Positions 1 through 16,817 of a DNA stretch of 64,000 nucleotides are shown here, piece by piece (position 1 is the stretch's first letter; every line of letters starts with the position of its first letter). Origin of the DNA: Pogonophryne albipinna (Eukaryota > Chordata > Actinopteri > Perciformes > Artedidraconidae); contig CM053251.1 in NCBI GenBank assembly GCA_028583405.1, positions 11,295,495-11,359,494 of the forward strand, in the 5' to 3' direction. Made by a program: the position numbers and the translations under genes. The notes beneath the pieces are model-generated. The model saw nothing but the letters and a program-made list of their open reading frames with translations, ran no database searches and was not told where the DNA came from.

Positions 1-135
1 GGTTGGATTGGATAGTTTATACTGTAAGGGAGGAAAACAAAGACACCCGCTATACTGTATATATATGTAATGTTTTTGTGATTCAAACTAAACCTGTTAA
101 GTGTTTATGGTCTACATTAAGGCCTTTAAAGTTAC
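1..135 (-). other. greb1l: greb1l intron, leading to exons outside the window
   Basis: Sequence after the donor at 135-134 on the minus strand. No further greb1l coding sequence is seen up to the left edge. Confidence 0.7.
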
Positions 136-306
136 CGTCCAGTGTGCAGCAGCCGTCGGGCGCAGTGGCCTGAAGGTAGGGGAGGGGGGGGCTGCTGCTG
201 TCTGAGTCATCATCGTCCTCCATCTCCTCCGGATCGTTGGAAGAGTTTCTGTTCACAAGCTCGTGGCCTGGCTCCACACCATGGAGGTCTGCTTTTGACT
301 TCATGT
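136..306 (-). CDS. greb1l: greb1l second coding exon
   Basis: The acceptor CAG is at 309-307 (minus strand). The two bases at 306-305 complete codon 53 (Asp), then ATG AAG TCA follows. The donor is G|GTAACT with GT at 135-134, leaving phase 1. It encodes the acidic, serine-rich stretch and ends at CTLDG, where human GREB1L continues with DG-FCQAGKD. Confidence 0.9.
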
Positions 307-1014
307 CTGATGGACATTTTAAATGTGATTATTTTCACCAGGCCTGGATTAAAAGTATAGGTAACACTGGATTTTCTATTACTAAAAAAATTCTAATAGA
401 TTTACGAGAAGGAATTGAAATCGTAATTGAATACTCATCATAGGAAATTATAGCGATTTAAAGAACAGTAACATAAAGAGTCGTTTTAGTCAATGCACAG
501 CAGTTAACCTCAACAGGCAAAAGTTAGACATTTTGTTTAAAGTAACGCATTAAATTTAACCTACATAAAACATTAAGTTCTAATAATACATGTATGCAAT
601 TGTATGTGAGTTTAACTAACTAACTAAGAAATTCTCTTTAAAATAAGAACCAACTGACATATTTCTGTTCGTAGTAAACTTTCCAAGATATTATTAGGAA
701 ATACACAACCACAGCTTTGACTCAATAAGTCAATATTGATAACACGTCAGTCCTTTTAGGGAACATGTGATGAAATGCGTCATATTTTATATTTTAACCA
801 AAGGTGAATGTCAAGAAACTCATTATTGATAACCGGGCAGACTTGTGCATTTCCTACCTTCCATGTTACCAGGATACTGCTCCGGCTCCAGGTAGAGCTT
901 TGTGAAGATGGGCTGTGGGTCGCCACTGCTGGAACGCAGCGACGCCTCGATAGAGTTGTGGAGAGCCTCTTCAAATCGAGCGGACTTCAGCTGCCCGGCG
1001 TACGAATTCCCCAT
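136..1014 (-). CDS. greb1l: GREB1-like protein, N-terminal part (two exons, gene continues left of window)
   Basis: Read leftwards. The start is the ATG at 1014-1012, giving [20 protein letters not shown], which matches the very conserved N terminus of vertebrate GREB1L/GREB1. Exon 858-1017 ends in phase 1 (52 codons plus G) and joins exon 136-306, giving 109 codons plus one base in total. The second exon carries an acidic/serine stretch ([13 protein letters not shown]) followed by PPLPYLQ and CCTLDG, aligned with the human EMEDDEDDEE...PPIPYSQ region. Family knowledge: GREB1L is a nuclear coactivator linked to retinoic-acid signalling and needed for kidney, inner-ear and heart development. 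GREB1L is preferred over GREB1 because of the D-x-K-x-K and DLVNR-like (ELVNR) residues. The remaining exons, more than 90% of the protein, are outside the window. An upstream exon at 4093-4207 could extend the N terminus. Confidence 0.93.
307..857 (-). other. greb1l: greb1l intron between the two coding exons
   Basis: An intron of 551 bases with proper GT-AG ends on the minus strand. It is AT-rich unique sequence and I see no other feature in it. Confidence 0.85.
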
Positions 1015-1017
1015 AAT
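858..1017 (-). CDS. greb1l: greb1l first canonical coding exon
   Basis: The acceptor CAG lies at 1020-1018 (minus strand), preceded by a pyrimidine-rich CTTTGCTCTCA tract. The exon opens ATT ATG GGG, with A at -3 and G at +4, a good start context. The donor is G|GTAGGA at 857-856. It encodes residues 1-52 plus one base. Confidence 0.92.
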
Positions 1018-1325
1018 CTGTGAGAGCAAAGAGAGGCAGCATGATGAGCAAAGACGCACAGTCATGGTGCTGCCTATCTCCATTCATTGATTAGCTCCTT
1101 TCAGAAGAATAGAAAGCTCTGCAGATGGTCAACCAGCAGCACGTGTCTCCTACAAATGAACGCAGCTGTATCCTTCTTGAAACTCTCATTCTAAAATTGG
1201 AAATACCAAACTATTGATTGGTCTATCAACAAAATGGTGAAAATATGCTTTAGTTGCAGCCACAGATGTTCCAGAAAATTGAAAAACATGCACATGCTCT
1301 TTACAAAACATATATGTACTTGCAA

Positions 1326-1610
<285 letters not shown>

Positions 1611-2507
1611 CTCTATGTCAGCCCAAACAAAATGTCCAAGACCAATGTTTTTTTGTTGTGGCTCTTTCTCCTTCTGTCTGTTGTGTCACCTTGCCTGCTC
1701 TGCCCCTGTGCCCCCTACACCCCAGTGTCCACTCAGGGACATCTGCCGGGGTCGGCTGTGGACCCCAGGTTGGCTGCAGCTCTGGTGGCAGGTGGCAGCT
1801 GGACAGAGGGCTGAGCATGCGGTCTCAAATCAGAGAGCACAAGAAAGAGAACCAGAAAGCACTTAAATGTTGGGTAAAAAAGCAGCACTGAACAAAGGTG
1901 CCCAATCATTGCAAATGGGAGCTTCTTACTCCTCCAACTCCCATTTTCTGGTTGTCATAACATTTCACTATGTCTGTTTTTATACCTAGCAAGTCGTCAA
2001 GAGCGTTGAAACTGTAAGTTGAAAACGCGAAAAAGGGAGTTTTGGCTGCTTTCCTGACACATTAGTTTGACCTGAAGTGCCTCCCTTTTATGTCCTTGGA
2101 CTTCATTTTCACAAGAGCAGCCAAGAGGAGGGCCAGGTTAAAGATTTCAGCTGTTTGGAGGAAGCTCAAAGTCTTCATTCAGGCCTCAAAAGGATCCTGT
2201 GCAGCTGTTCAAGCACTTACATGACAACGTTTTGAAAGAAGTCAGTTAAAAGTGATCTATTTTTAAGCTTAGAAATGAGTAGTGATAAATAACTAGGCTT
2301 TTTAAGAAAAACAATTTCCATAACAAAAATAACCAGATTGTAGATGTGTATATAATGCATGTTGCTATGAAGCAGCTTTTTAAAACTGAATGCATTTCTT
2401 TAGGGGTAAAGGTGCACATAGGCTGGATTATAAATGTAGTTGCAGCAATTTGGCTTGATAAAAATAGGATCATTCAAGCAATTTTGCACTAAACATAGAC
2501 ACTAGAT

Positions 2508-2884
2508 GTGTAGCGTTCAGTTATTATGCTCCAAATATCTGGAACAAACTCCCAGAAACCTGCAACTCTTACTACTTTTAAATCCAGGCTGAAGACTTAT
2601 CTTTTTGTCGCTGCTTTTAATTGAAACTGAGCCGTTGTGTTCATCAGTAAAGTGGAACTTCTGTGTGAACTATTCATATCTTAAACTGCACTGTAACTTT
2701 TTATTCATGTACTTTTTATTCATGTACTTTTTATTCATGTATTTTTTCTTTTAATGTTTCTTTTATTATCTTTTTATTTTAATGACTGTTTTGAAATGCC
2801 TTTGTCTTAATGTCTTTCATTTTTGTAAAGCACCTTGAATTGCCTTGTGTTGAAAGGTGCTATATAAATAAACTTGCCTTGCCT
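2508..2884 (+). mobile_element. LINE 3' end fragment
   Basis: The stretch reads, with frameshifts, like the end of a fish non-LTR reverse-transcriptase ORF (an LWNxLP-type motif, here IWNKLPE, then a QAEDLSF-like segment). It is followed by a 3'UTR ending in GTAAAGCACCTTGAATTGCC and TATATAAATAAACTTGCCTTGCC. It includes a threefold 16-base direct repeat (ACTTTTTATTCATGT) at about 2695-2745. The same tail recurs at 55757-55852. Confidence 0.65.
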
Positions 2885-4092
2885 AGATAATACATTTAAT
2901 TAATGAAAACTACTATTTAAAATCCGTTGGGGCTGCAACAATTGTTTCATTACTGATGAATTATTTTCTCAAGTAATCAACATGTTGTTAATCTACAAAA
3001 TGTCCATCCAAGACTCTATGGTCTTCAAATATGCAACCAACAGTCCCCATAACATATGAAGTTTTCTATTCTGGCGTTGAATGCTCTATGTGAGTTGTTC
3101 TGGTCATCAGTAGCACACACTCAGTGAATGTTAGTCAGTGGATCAATATCTACCAGATAAACATGGCCTTTTAGCCCCCACAGAAACCCTGAACCTTTTT
3201 GTTTTGTCAACACTGTGCGGTCTGGGAATCAAGTTGGAGCTGCCTTTCTCCTCCAGGTCTCCGTTTGCCCACGCCTGAACAGGTTCCAGACCCCATGTTT
3301 ACCTTCCTGGGGAGGAGTCTGACCAACCCAGACAAAAGAAAAGATTAACAGTGCCTGACTGTGCTGGAAAAGAGATAAGCAGCTTAACAGAATGAAGCTA
3401 CAGTATTTCTTGCTTAACTGATGGAGGAAGGTGGCTGCACAGAGAGACAAAGACAGAGGGGGTAGACTGAGTGCCTGAGGGCGTTTTTAAAGGAGCGGCT
3501 GCCTCTTCAATTGAGAAGTCAAAGAAGGCTCCGGAGTCCTCTTCGGCTACCTGACCCTCAAGCCTCAGCGGACATACTTGTCATTAACCTCACACATGCC
3601 GGAGGTGAACACAGAGAATTACCTTTTATCACCTGCACAACCTGAAACAAAGCGTGACTGTTCAAAAGGTCCCTGACCGGATGTTTCTGGGGTGTGACTC
3701 AGGTGGTTGCTGAGGTCAGTTGTAGTGACAGGGAGGTATTTCAGGTGAGTCAGCGGCTGCAGTTTACTTGATTGATGGACAAACATAATGAGTGTAGTCT
3801 ACTGTGGAGAAGCAGTTTCATGTTAGAGGACTAATGGCTTCAAAAGTGGTTTTCATGTCACTGAGTGCTGCGTTTAAAACGGCCTCTCGGGCAGTCAGAT
3901 GGTCAGTCAAGGCCATTCCTCAGCTCCTGGGTGGCATCGACAGATTGCATGAATGTGACCCCAGGTCAGAGTAAGGTAATCTTCACTCAGTGGATTTGAG
4001 AAGACCAGGACACAGAAAATATGAGCTCACAGACACTCTGAAATTCATCATTTACAAATGAGCAGTGAATACAAATTGCAAAAGGCACTTAC

Positions 4093-4207
4093 GTTGTTGT
4101 TGGATTGTTCCCAGGCGTGAAGGGACTTGTTCAGCTCTGCTACATGCTGGATCTCTACCATTCAGCGGAAACCTTCAGCAAAGATATTTCACTCAGTGAT
4201 TCGAGAC
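4093..4207 (-). other. greb1l: candidate greb1l upstream exon (5'UTR or alternative N terminus)
   Basis: On the minus strand the exon is bounded by a strong acceptor (CTTTCCCCCAG, AG at 4209-4208) and a consensus donor (gtaagt, beginning at 4092). Splicing to the start-codon exon at 1017 would place ATT-ATG next. Within it, ATG at 4161-4159 opens 23 codons (MVEIQHVAELNKSLHAWEQS and three Asn) that stay in frame with the canonical MGNS start. A TGA directly precedes that ATG in frame. It may be ordinary 5'UTR that happens to be open, or it may code an extension of 24 residues. Splice-site quality is the main evidence and there is no transcript evidence here. Confidence 0.5.
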
Positions 4208-7124
4208 CTGGGGGAAAGCAGGGAGACCTGTAGTTAGCTCAGATTATAACTGTGATAAAGCGAAACAAAGATTAAACATGTTATACCTCCTGAAAGATAT
4301 GCTGCAGCATATACATTTACTATAGTAGCTAGTGTACATTGTAGGATTGCGTTAATCTTTATTTATTAAAAACGTAACAAATAGGAACAAGGACAAACTT
4401 TTAAAGTAGTCTAGTGTCTGATTCCGTTTTTAAGACTTACTTTTCCTAAAATGTGAAAATAAAAACAGTTTATTAGCCAACTTGTTCCCATTGCATTTTC
4501 CCATTAACGGAAATTTTTGAAAACATCGTTCTATTTAGGACGGCATGACACTAAGTTGTTTAAAAGACACCCACAAAACATGATGTCAAAAGACAGATTA
4601 AGGCTGATTAGTTCATTATATCTCACTAATTACCAATTATTCTGAACAAATATGTAAAATAAATTGTTGTACTGCTTCTGACATACTGCTGAAAACAATC
4701 TCCTTAAGAGGTTTTGTAAATTAGGTACAGTGTTGAGATAATGTAGCACTGCAATAAATGCCATTAACGTGCTGCAGAAAGTGTGGAAGTGCAGGTCACC
4801 ACGGTCCGAGGAACACACCCATTCGCAAAATAAATTGGTGCACTTATGGCCACTCATCAACATCAACAGTAGCTCTAACCATGACATATGTACTCACTAC
4901 GAGGCAAAAAAAGGCGTTATGTGACACCACGGCCCCCAGGGCTATTTTCATAAAACACAATTGGGTGTCTTAGTTTGTAGCCGCACTCACTACACACAGT
5001 CAATCCACTCTGAATGGATTTGCCAGCTACTTTGACCCTTTGACAAGTATTGTTTAGCCACTCAGGCTCTGAAACAACATAAGCAAAGTTTCATTCAAAA
5101 CACTGACTGTCACAATCTACCATGTCAACATTTCTGACTGTATATTGGTTCAGGGTCCAAGTCCTTCAAGTGTATAAGATGGTCCAACTTGCATTGACTG
5201 ACCACAATGTAGTTTATTATGTGAAGGATTAGCCAGTGTGATATAGTTAATCAAGGTAAAGAGTTACAAATGTCAATATGACTATAAGCTGCTTCTTTAA
5301 CTTCTGTGCAACTGAAATGTGTTTTCACACTTTTGTTTGAATCAGAAGTAAATGTAGCATTGGTCATAAGAAAAGTAAAATACTTGCAAAAGTATCACAG
5401 CATAAGTTCAGGCTTTACTCTGCACTGGGTGTTCCCACCAACATCTCAAACTCTGTTAATTACCCAGGGAGCAAAGTTTGGAAATATGTTGATGCTTATC
5501 TAGTTGTGAAGAGTAGACGACACAGAAGGAGACGCAGATGGCTCCTCAGATGAAGACGAAGGAGCCGTAAATCTAGACACCGACACAAACCCAGCCCGAG
5601 GTGCTTATTAAAGTTATATCTTTCCAGTAATGACATTTAAGGGAATGTTAAGGCCAACACGCTGGGTCAGTTTCAGCCAGACTGGACTGAGGGCAAAGGT
5701 TGGACACACACATTTCTAACATACTCGTTTGTAATGCAAATGAAACTGCATGTGCAGGCACACCCAGTATATAGCTACTTCTAATATACAGTGCAATGTG
5801 TATCAGGGCTTTCTTTAATTGTAGCAAATATAATACACTGCAGTTGAAAATGATCCAATTTGAATATGTTGTCATTTAAGTTGTAATCATTCCATTACCG
5901 TACGTCCATTAAATAACTTTTTTATACAAAGGGAACTTTTAAAAACGGGCAACCCATCATTTTTACATTATTAATGACTTATGACTCATAAAACCTGATG
6001 TGAACCTACTGGTCATAGCCCCTTTGAGTTAGAAAGGCTTAAACTAAAGGTTTAACTCTGTATTGTGTAAAGTGATCCTGACTTAAATAACATAAGGTAT
6101 TTAACCATTTAAAAATGTTCTGATATCTTAGTCTATCCAATTGAGCCGATTTTACTTTTAAATCCTGTCTTTCTTTCTCTACAGTCCTTCTTTTGTTTCT
6201 TCCTAAACTGCATGATTACATTACAGTGTTTACAAAAGAGGGAGAAAAGCAGGATTTACTTGATCTGGTTGGATCACATTCTGACTCAGCAGATCCTTCA
6301 AGTCAAAGCCACATTTCTTAAGTCAAGCTATTATTCTTCTTTTTTCTCTTCAAATTAATATGTCTGAGAAATAGAGGTAGGAAGATGAAGATATTTTCCA
6401 TAAAGATAAACTTGGCATTTGTCTTTTGTTTAAAAAGTGCTATTTAAAAAAACGACATAGTAAAGAATAGTTAATCCAGGATAATTAAATAAATACAACA
6501 TACTGACTTAATTCTCTTTTCACCTAAACCATGAAAAAACAGGGATGTGGGTAAAATGTTAACTAAAATGTGATAAACATCTTAATTGTTTACACCTCAT
6601 TGTTATAAATTAACATTTTAATTCCATGCCAATAGTTGAAATGCAGGAATGAGCTCAGCACACTGTTAACATTAGAAAAGCTGTGGTGAAAAGACACTGC
6701 TCATCAGACATGAGAGAAAGGGGGATGGGGTAAGAAATGAAGAAAAACAACTAACAACAAACATCTCTCCTTGCTCTCTGAATTAGGTGTGAAAAGCCCA
6801 ACTCATTAATGCTACCTCAGTCACACGTGACACACAGCAAAGCAGTTAAAAAAAAAGAGCGTCTCCTGTACCTTCCATGATTACTCGACCAGTGGGTGAA
6901 CCCTCAAAAATCCAAATCAAAAGCAGTAAATTCCAAATGTGACGACAGTGTTTCTCTCAGATGTAGTCCATTTTAGACAATAAATCCCAGTGGAAAGAAT
7001 TTGTTGATATCCAGGCAGCATATGGAGTTTCAATCTTCTCTGGTATGTATCAAGTCACCTTCGTCATGCTACGCTATAGAGAGTAATGGGAATCCCACTC
7101 TTGCCCTCAGAAAAGCAGAAAACC
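4208..7124. other. non-coding stretch upstream of the candidate greb1l exon
   Basis: Unique AT-rich sequence with no ORF of note, no splice-bounded conserved peptide and no recognisable repeat. It probably belongs to a long greb1l 5' intron. Confidence 0.5.
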
Positions 7125-7935
<811 letters not shown>

Positions 7936-10065
7936 AAACGGAAATGCACCACAAATCAACAGGCTGGCAGATGTTAGGGATTCTATGGCATTAAAGCCAA
8001 GTGATCAGGGCTAGCACCTTATGATATTGGAGAGGGGCTCTTGATTTATCACACTGTATGTAAGTAAAGGTATGTATGTGTCACATTGCTAGTAAAAAAT
8101 GCAGCAAAATGTAGAACTTCCTCATAGTGTATGTTATATTTGATTATATTAAGTTAATTACAATCCAAAACAGACTACTACATTTCTAATCTTTAATCAT
8201 TTTCTATTAAAGATTGTTTAATTGCTGTAACACATAACTTCACTTTACTTTGGTCTCACACATCTTAAGTTACAGCAGTATGCTCTAAGACCCCTTTGTC
8301 TGTTTTCCTGCAGACTAACTAATGCCAAGTAAAGTCAGCAAGAATTTGTCAGGTAAATAGTAGATCTGAGCAAACTCTCATCTACTTGATGGCCAGTGTG
8401 ATGCACTCACAATTTACCATGACACGGCCTTTTTAGGTCTCTCTTTCATACAATTTCCCCTCTCAGATTAACTGATCAGATTCATGAAGAGTTACAAAGC
8501 TTTTAAAAACATGATATAAAGTAAAAGGTTGATTGTCTAATTGTTTTTTTTATATTAACTTCAAGAGAAGGTACCTACTTAAAACAAAACGTAAAAATAT
8601 AAATTAATGATTACAACAAACGCTGGTTAAATGTCTGTCTTTTTAAATTCTCAACCACATTTCCCTTGACTGCTGTTCCAGTTCATTACCGCAGACACGG
8701 TCAACAGTTGTTTTAATCAAGTCGTGTGCAGCTCTTCGCACCTCCACTCCAATGGTTATATTAGGGGGACAGTCAGCACCATGGCTGCTGTAAACCTCCA
8801 CGCCAGCCAATCAGGGCCTCCATTAGTCCTTACGGCGCTTTCACACACTCTTTTCTCTCCATCAGCCACATTTGTCTAAACATTGGGCTTGAGTTTGACT
8901 GTGAAATGTGTCTGGTTATTGCTTAATTAAGACGACACATGGAAATACAGTATGTCGGTAAACCTCAAACAATGCCTCAGATTATAATTGACATTTGAAG
9001 TGATTGTGAATTAACTTCATCAGGTGTAACAAAAGTCAAATCTCAACAATGATTCATCTGATACAATTGAGCCACAAGTTCAACTGGGGGAAAAGAGCTG
9101 TCAGCGTGATTTATGTCTAGCCCCTGACTTTGACGTGGCCTGTCTTAAATAGCCCGTTTAGAACAGAGATAATGAGTAAACCCGGCATTTTCTTTGGTCT
9201 CAAAAGCCACTGTGCAAAAAAAACAAAAGAGTGTGGATTGAATGGCTTCCCGCCCACTAAACCCATCCCTCACCGCTGCATTGAGCTCTTGCTAAAGTCC
9301 CTGACAAAGGGGAAGTGTCCCTGCCACCGCCACCTGAGGAAAGACGAGTCACATGATCAGCTGTTGGGGGTTCTGGGAGATCTTGTGCTTGATGCTCTTA
9401 AATGTGGAGGGGGTGGGCTTTTTATTCTCTTAGGATTCCCATAGGAGCGCCACAGCTTTGTGTCTGCTGACTCAGCATACATGACTAACTGTGCACATTA
9501 CTATTGATTACTTTCCGTGGCTGATTGAGGTTCGGATACTTCAGGATGAGGTTCAACTGACAAATCGAGCCATGAGAGATGAGTATCAGGTGGGGAGGAA
9601 GTACAGCAACAGAGGTGCTAGTTAGCACGTCTGACTCTTACTATAAGAAAACAAACCTGTTGCTCAAATGTCAAAAAACAAAACATGACAACAATGTGAA
9701 AATTCCCGCAACAGAATTCCCTTTTTCTACCTGCCTGCCGTGTTATACCTGACACCAAGGGTGTGAGGACTCGCACGAGTGTTTACTAGCCGGGTAGCAA
9801 TCCAAAGCTCTAATTTCCTTATAAAAGCCCCTCAACCTCCGAAGCCCCACTCCTCCCGCTCCTCGGGACTACCTGCTGGGCACTGAAGTGCAAATTGATG
9901 CTAGTGAGGATAGCAGATGAGCTAAGGTCATTCATGGTTTTCCAGTGGGCCACACAAACAAAGGCAAACATTCCATCTGAATGCCATTGCTGAAGACGGC
10001 AGCAACAAGAGAAAGAGAGAGAGAAGGAGAGACAGAGCAGGGCTCAGTGGAGATAATAGCCTGAG
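7936..10065. other. non-coding stretch, probable greb1l 5' intron
   Basis: Mostly unique sequence. A moderately GC-rich piece at about 8690-8890 contains a CCAAT box (AGCCAATCAGG near 8814-8824) and could be regulatory. A 104-codon frame at 9130-9444 resembles no known protein. Nothing else is supportable. Confidence 0.4.
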
Positions 10066-12659
<2,594 letters not shown>

Positions 12660-12662
12660 TTC

Positions 12663-12951
12663 TAGAGCTGAAACAAATAGTCGATTAATCAAATTAATTG
12701 ATCAACAGGAGATACATTGTAAACTACTACTACTAATCAACTAATTAAAGCTTTTTACAAGAGAAGAAAATTGCTGGTTCTTGAACACAAGCCTTTTGCT
12801 GCTTTTTATTGTCTTATGCAATAGTCAGCTTTAGGAAACTAGGATTTCTCACTTTCATCTGACATTTTACAGATGATTCAGATAATTTAAGAACTAATAA
12901 GCAAATAAATCGATTAGGAAAACACCAATTAGATGCAGCCCTAGCCTGTCT
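12663..12951. mobile_element. degenerate hAT-type MITE
   Basis: Begins TAGAGCTGAAACAAATAGTC with a GATTAATC motif and ends with ATTAGATGCAGCCCTA, an imperfect inverted match. The layout is that of the common fish 'TAGGGCTGCAACTAA' elements. No clear target duplication remains, so it is an old copy. Confidence 0.5.
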
Positions 12952-15667
12952 ACTCTTTGGATGTGTTAAGTAGATATAAAAGATACATATGTCAACTGTT
13001 GGTGTGTGAGAATCTTCACTCAACATCTTGGAAACTTTTCCCCCCTCCAAATAAAGGGATATACATAAAAGGCAGAGATACAAAAGACAGGCGGTGCACT
13101 CAAAGTTCTTCCCTGAAAAGTTCACACAACTGACACACTAACTCAATTTAGCCACGCAGGAGCCCTGAGCACTCATGGAGAGGACATAAGAAAGAGTCTG
13201 TTGTGTTGATCAGGCGTCCAGAGAGAGACCCACCTTTCACAATAGGACCTCTCCATTCTTTGCCTTCCTGAAAAAAGTCTCAGCCACCTTGAATCCATTT
13301 GAGTGACACTGTGACAAAGAGGCTTCTCAATGTCCCGACGAAGGGCGCCTCCTCTCCTTTCCCCTCTAAACTTCCTTACCGGGTGATCAGCTGGATCCAT
13401 CATGTCCCTCTTCCTGACCCCAGGCGGCATTGCTGCATCAGCACAACCCACCCCCGCTACCCCCCTCAATCTCTTGCCACATCCCCTCCATTACCCCCCA
13501 CTCTCCCGATTAATAAGCACCAGGTTGCCCTCGGTGACAGAACCCACACTTAAATCCCATCAGTCCTCCTTACAGCAGCAAGAGCAACGGCATCAGCAGG
13601 ACTCTTTTTTTGTTTTAACGGGACAATGGAAGCTGAGCCAGCCTTTGTTGAGAGCTTGACCCCACACACAAACCTTGCTGATGAGAAAAAAGTGACAGTA
13701 AACCTATTCAGGCCTAGTGCACTTCATCCTGCTCTGATCCCTCTGAGGGATGAGATACTTTACCAACTGGCAGATGTGACAATTAGGACAGGGCTCCTGT
13801 GGACAACGTCGTGTACCAGGCACAAATGACAGTTAAAGCAGCACTCAGGTGGAAAGTTACAGAAAGAAGAAGAAATAGAATGTTGACTCTAACTGTATTC
13901 CTTGTTTTTTCCAGCCACAATATCCTTAAAACAACTAGGATGCTCAAGTGAATTGATGAGTGGGCATTTGAAAAAGGTTTCACAATGTTCCTACTTTCAA
14001 ACTTGCACCAACACATTGGTAATGGCCGTTTAAAAGTATTATTCATCATACCTAAGAACTGAGCAAGTTCTGCCGAAGTAGAATTTTTGCCTATCCTAAT
14101 TTCATGATCTTGACTATGTGTAATATATGGGCTTCGGGTTTTCTTCATATAATGTCCTTGAATCATTGCTAGTGCATTAAGAAAGTAAACACAACTTAAC
14201 ATCAGACTCCCAAAAACTGTTAAAATCATAGCCCTTCTTATAATGCTCGAAGTGCTGATTGAATTCTGCAATAGTCCAAAAGGGGAACACAAATATAAAA
14301 TGCACCACCGTTGTGTATTGTTGAAACATAAAAGTGAATTTTAAGGAATAGAATGACACCTTGGGAAATGGGCCAATTGGAGTTTTTGCAGACCAATTGA
14401 TAAGAATATAAATACCACTCTCATACATGTCCAATCAATATAAGGCTATAGCAGGCATCATATTAGCTTAGTTTAGCAAAGATAATTGAAACAGCTAACC
14501 TGACTCTGGTTAAAAAGGGCAGATGTTTCCACTATGGTGACAAAGGTTGCATTTTGTATTGTTAAGTGCATAGAAAGGGGACACAAACAGCATACACACA
14601 GCAGAATTGGATTACCATACTACCAGCGTAGCATTCCTGAGTTGGCCCTGCTTATCTTATAGGAGACAAAGATACAGAGAAAGCTACTGCAGGTCAAATG
14701 TGTTCATGTATTTGAAATGTTTTCTTATTAAAGCTTGAAGCTGAGATTCAGGTTTGGATTGATTGTAAAAATTAAAACACACAGATGTGTTGACAAATTA
14801 GAGGAAGAACAGACATTAAGTGTCTGATTAAGGTGTTAGGCCACCATGTGAGAACAGCTGCATGCATTGCTCGCAGTCAAATAGAAAAAGGTAACTATAA
14901 ATATATATATATATATTGCAACACTCATTAACTAAATGGGATCTGTGTTTGTCATGAATCCTCCAGTTCACATGGGTTTCCTGTGTTTTGTCATTTGTCT
15001 GTACAAAGTGTCAAAAGATATTTTTGCATTTGTCTGTATAAATAATGATGCCATCTGCGATAAGATTGATAATCTAAAATCATTGTTTTCAAATTCATTT
15101 CTGGCGGCCAGTGTGTAGAAATCCCCTTTCACAATAAAAGTCCTGGACATATTCTGCATTAACAACAAGAAAGCTTTTTTCAAGAGATACCTCAAAAGAA
15201 AAAAAACGTACAATCAATGTTGCTAATTATATATGAACAAGTAGATCCCACACAGCACTCGGTCTTCCTAAATGTACACGTAACTGGTTTTACTGAATTA
15301 GTTTAATGAAAACTGCTAATCTGTCCTTTAATGCGATTGATTATATCAGCATGTCAATACACAGAAAATCAATAGGCAAATCTTAATTTTCAAGTTTCTT
15401 TTCAGGTTGGGCTGCATTACAAATGTGCACAAAGAAAAAGGGAGAGTGACCTCGGCTGTCAGAGGAACGTTGAGTCCTCGCAGCAGAGGGCTGGGTCTTG
15501 GTCACCGTAGCCTTGGACAACGTGTGACAGCCTATGGAAAAGCCTTCTGCTGCAGACAGCTCTCTCCCCCACAAACCCTGGCAGCATCGCCACATGCTGA
15601 CCTTGTGTTTCAATATGAAGAGGGAGGGAGGGAGAGTGAGAGAGAGTGAATGTCATGTTTGGAATGG
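12952..15667. other. non-coding stretch, probable greb1l 5' intron
   Basis: Mostly unique. A GC-richer part at 13170-13560 might be regulatory. A 169-codon leftward frame at 13783-14292 lies in AT-rich DNA and has no recognisable domain. Nothing else is supportable. Confidence 0.4.
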
Positions 15668-15677
15668 TGTGTGTGTT

Positions 15678-15733
<56 letters not shown>

Positions 15734-15741
15734 TGTGTGTT
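15668..15741. repeat. (TG)n microsatellite
   Basis: A TG array of about 74 bases with small interruptions (TTTTTC near the start, TATG near 15726), preceded by a GAGAGAG run. Confidence 0.96.
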
Positions 15742-16809
15742 TGGGCAGGGATATTTTGGGATAGTATACAGAAAAACTATGCTCCTGCAACACTCAAATT
15801 CCCATATCAGCACGAGATGGGAAATCTGGCTACAAGCCCGAGTGTTTCCAGCTGTTGTTAGCACAATGTTCACAACAACTATTCCAAGATACACAACCCT
15901 GCCTGATGTTTCTAAGTTATGTTCATATCTGGTGACTGACTATGAACAACTTGTATCAGTCGGAGCTGAAGTAAAATCCAGCATTAATCCAAATCAATCT
16001 CCTTGAACTAGACATGAATGCGAACTGATTAATGTCTAAAAACTGACAAGTCGAAAACTCAACATCTCACGTGTTTTTTTCTTATAAAAGCAATTTAAAA
16101 GTACTGAAAAAGAGCATGAAAAAGCAAGGTTATTACACCTTATATAAGGTAAATATTTGGTTATTTTTTAACAAATATACATATGTCCACATCTCTTATC
16201 TCAGTAAACTGCAAGTTGTCAGGTCCATATGTTATGACAAACAGAGGCTTTCTGGAAATGCTCAGTGTTGAAGCTGGCACGGCTTGAATGGAAAATGAAA
16301 GTCAAATAATAAAAGCATTGTATGGTCACCATGTGTCCATGTTAATCTTCTACCTTTGCAAACAATTCTGACACTTATATCAAAGGCCAAAACAATAAAA
16401 ACCTTAGAAAACATTAACGTTCCATCAAATAATTGTACTTTAATCTAAGCACAGTACACACTGTACTCTGTCAAAAGGACATGTAAACGGTGATAAGTCA
16501 TTTCTGGCCGCAGGTACTGTTCCACTGAGGTTGGCATCTGTGCAAGGGGGGGGGGGGTTTACAGCGGTACACTCTGTGAGAACACACTGTTCCATTACAT
16601 TACTGTGTGAGAAGGGATTCTCAGCTGGATGCTTTCCAGCTTTCAATGGAGAGAATGAGGATATATTATTACAAAGAGCTCTTCATAGTGCCGCATGCAC
16701 ACTTCGCTCTTCGCAGGCTTACATTGATGTAATTGAGCCCACAAAAATCAGAGAGATTTATCAACAAAAAAAAGAAAGGGAAGAACACAGCAGACACGAG
16801 ATATAAGCA
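15742..16809. other. non-coding stretch
   Basis: Unique sequence. It includes a G homopolymer near 16546-16557. Nothing else is seen. Confidence 0.4.
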
Positions 16810-16817
16810 CTTCATGC

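Noticed and set aside
13783..14292. A 169-codon minus-strand frame with hydrophobic stretches
   Set aside because: AT-rich, no recognisable family, no splice or promoter context. A short-lived chance ORF is the simplest reading.
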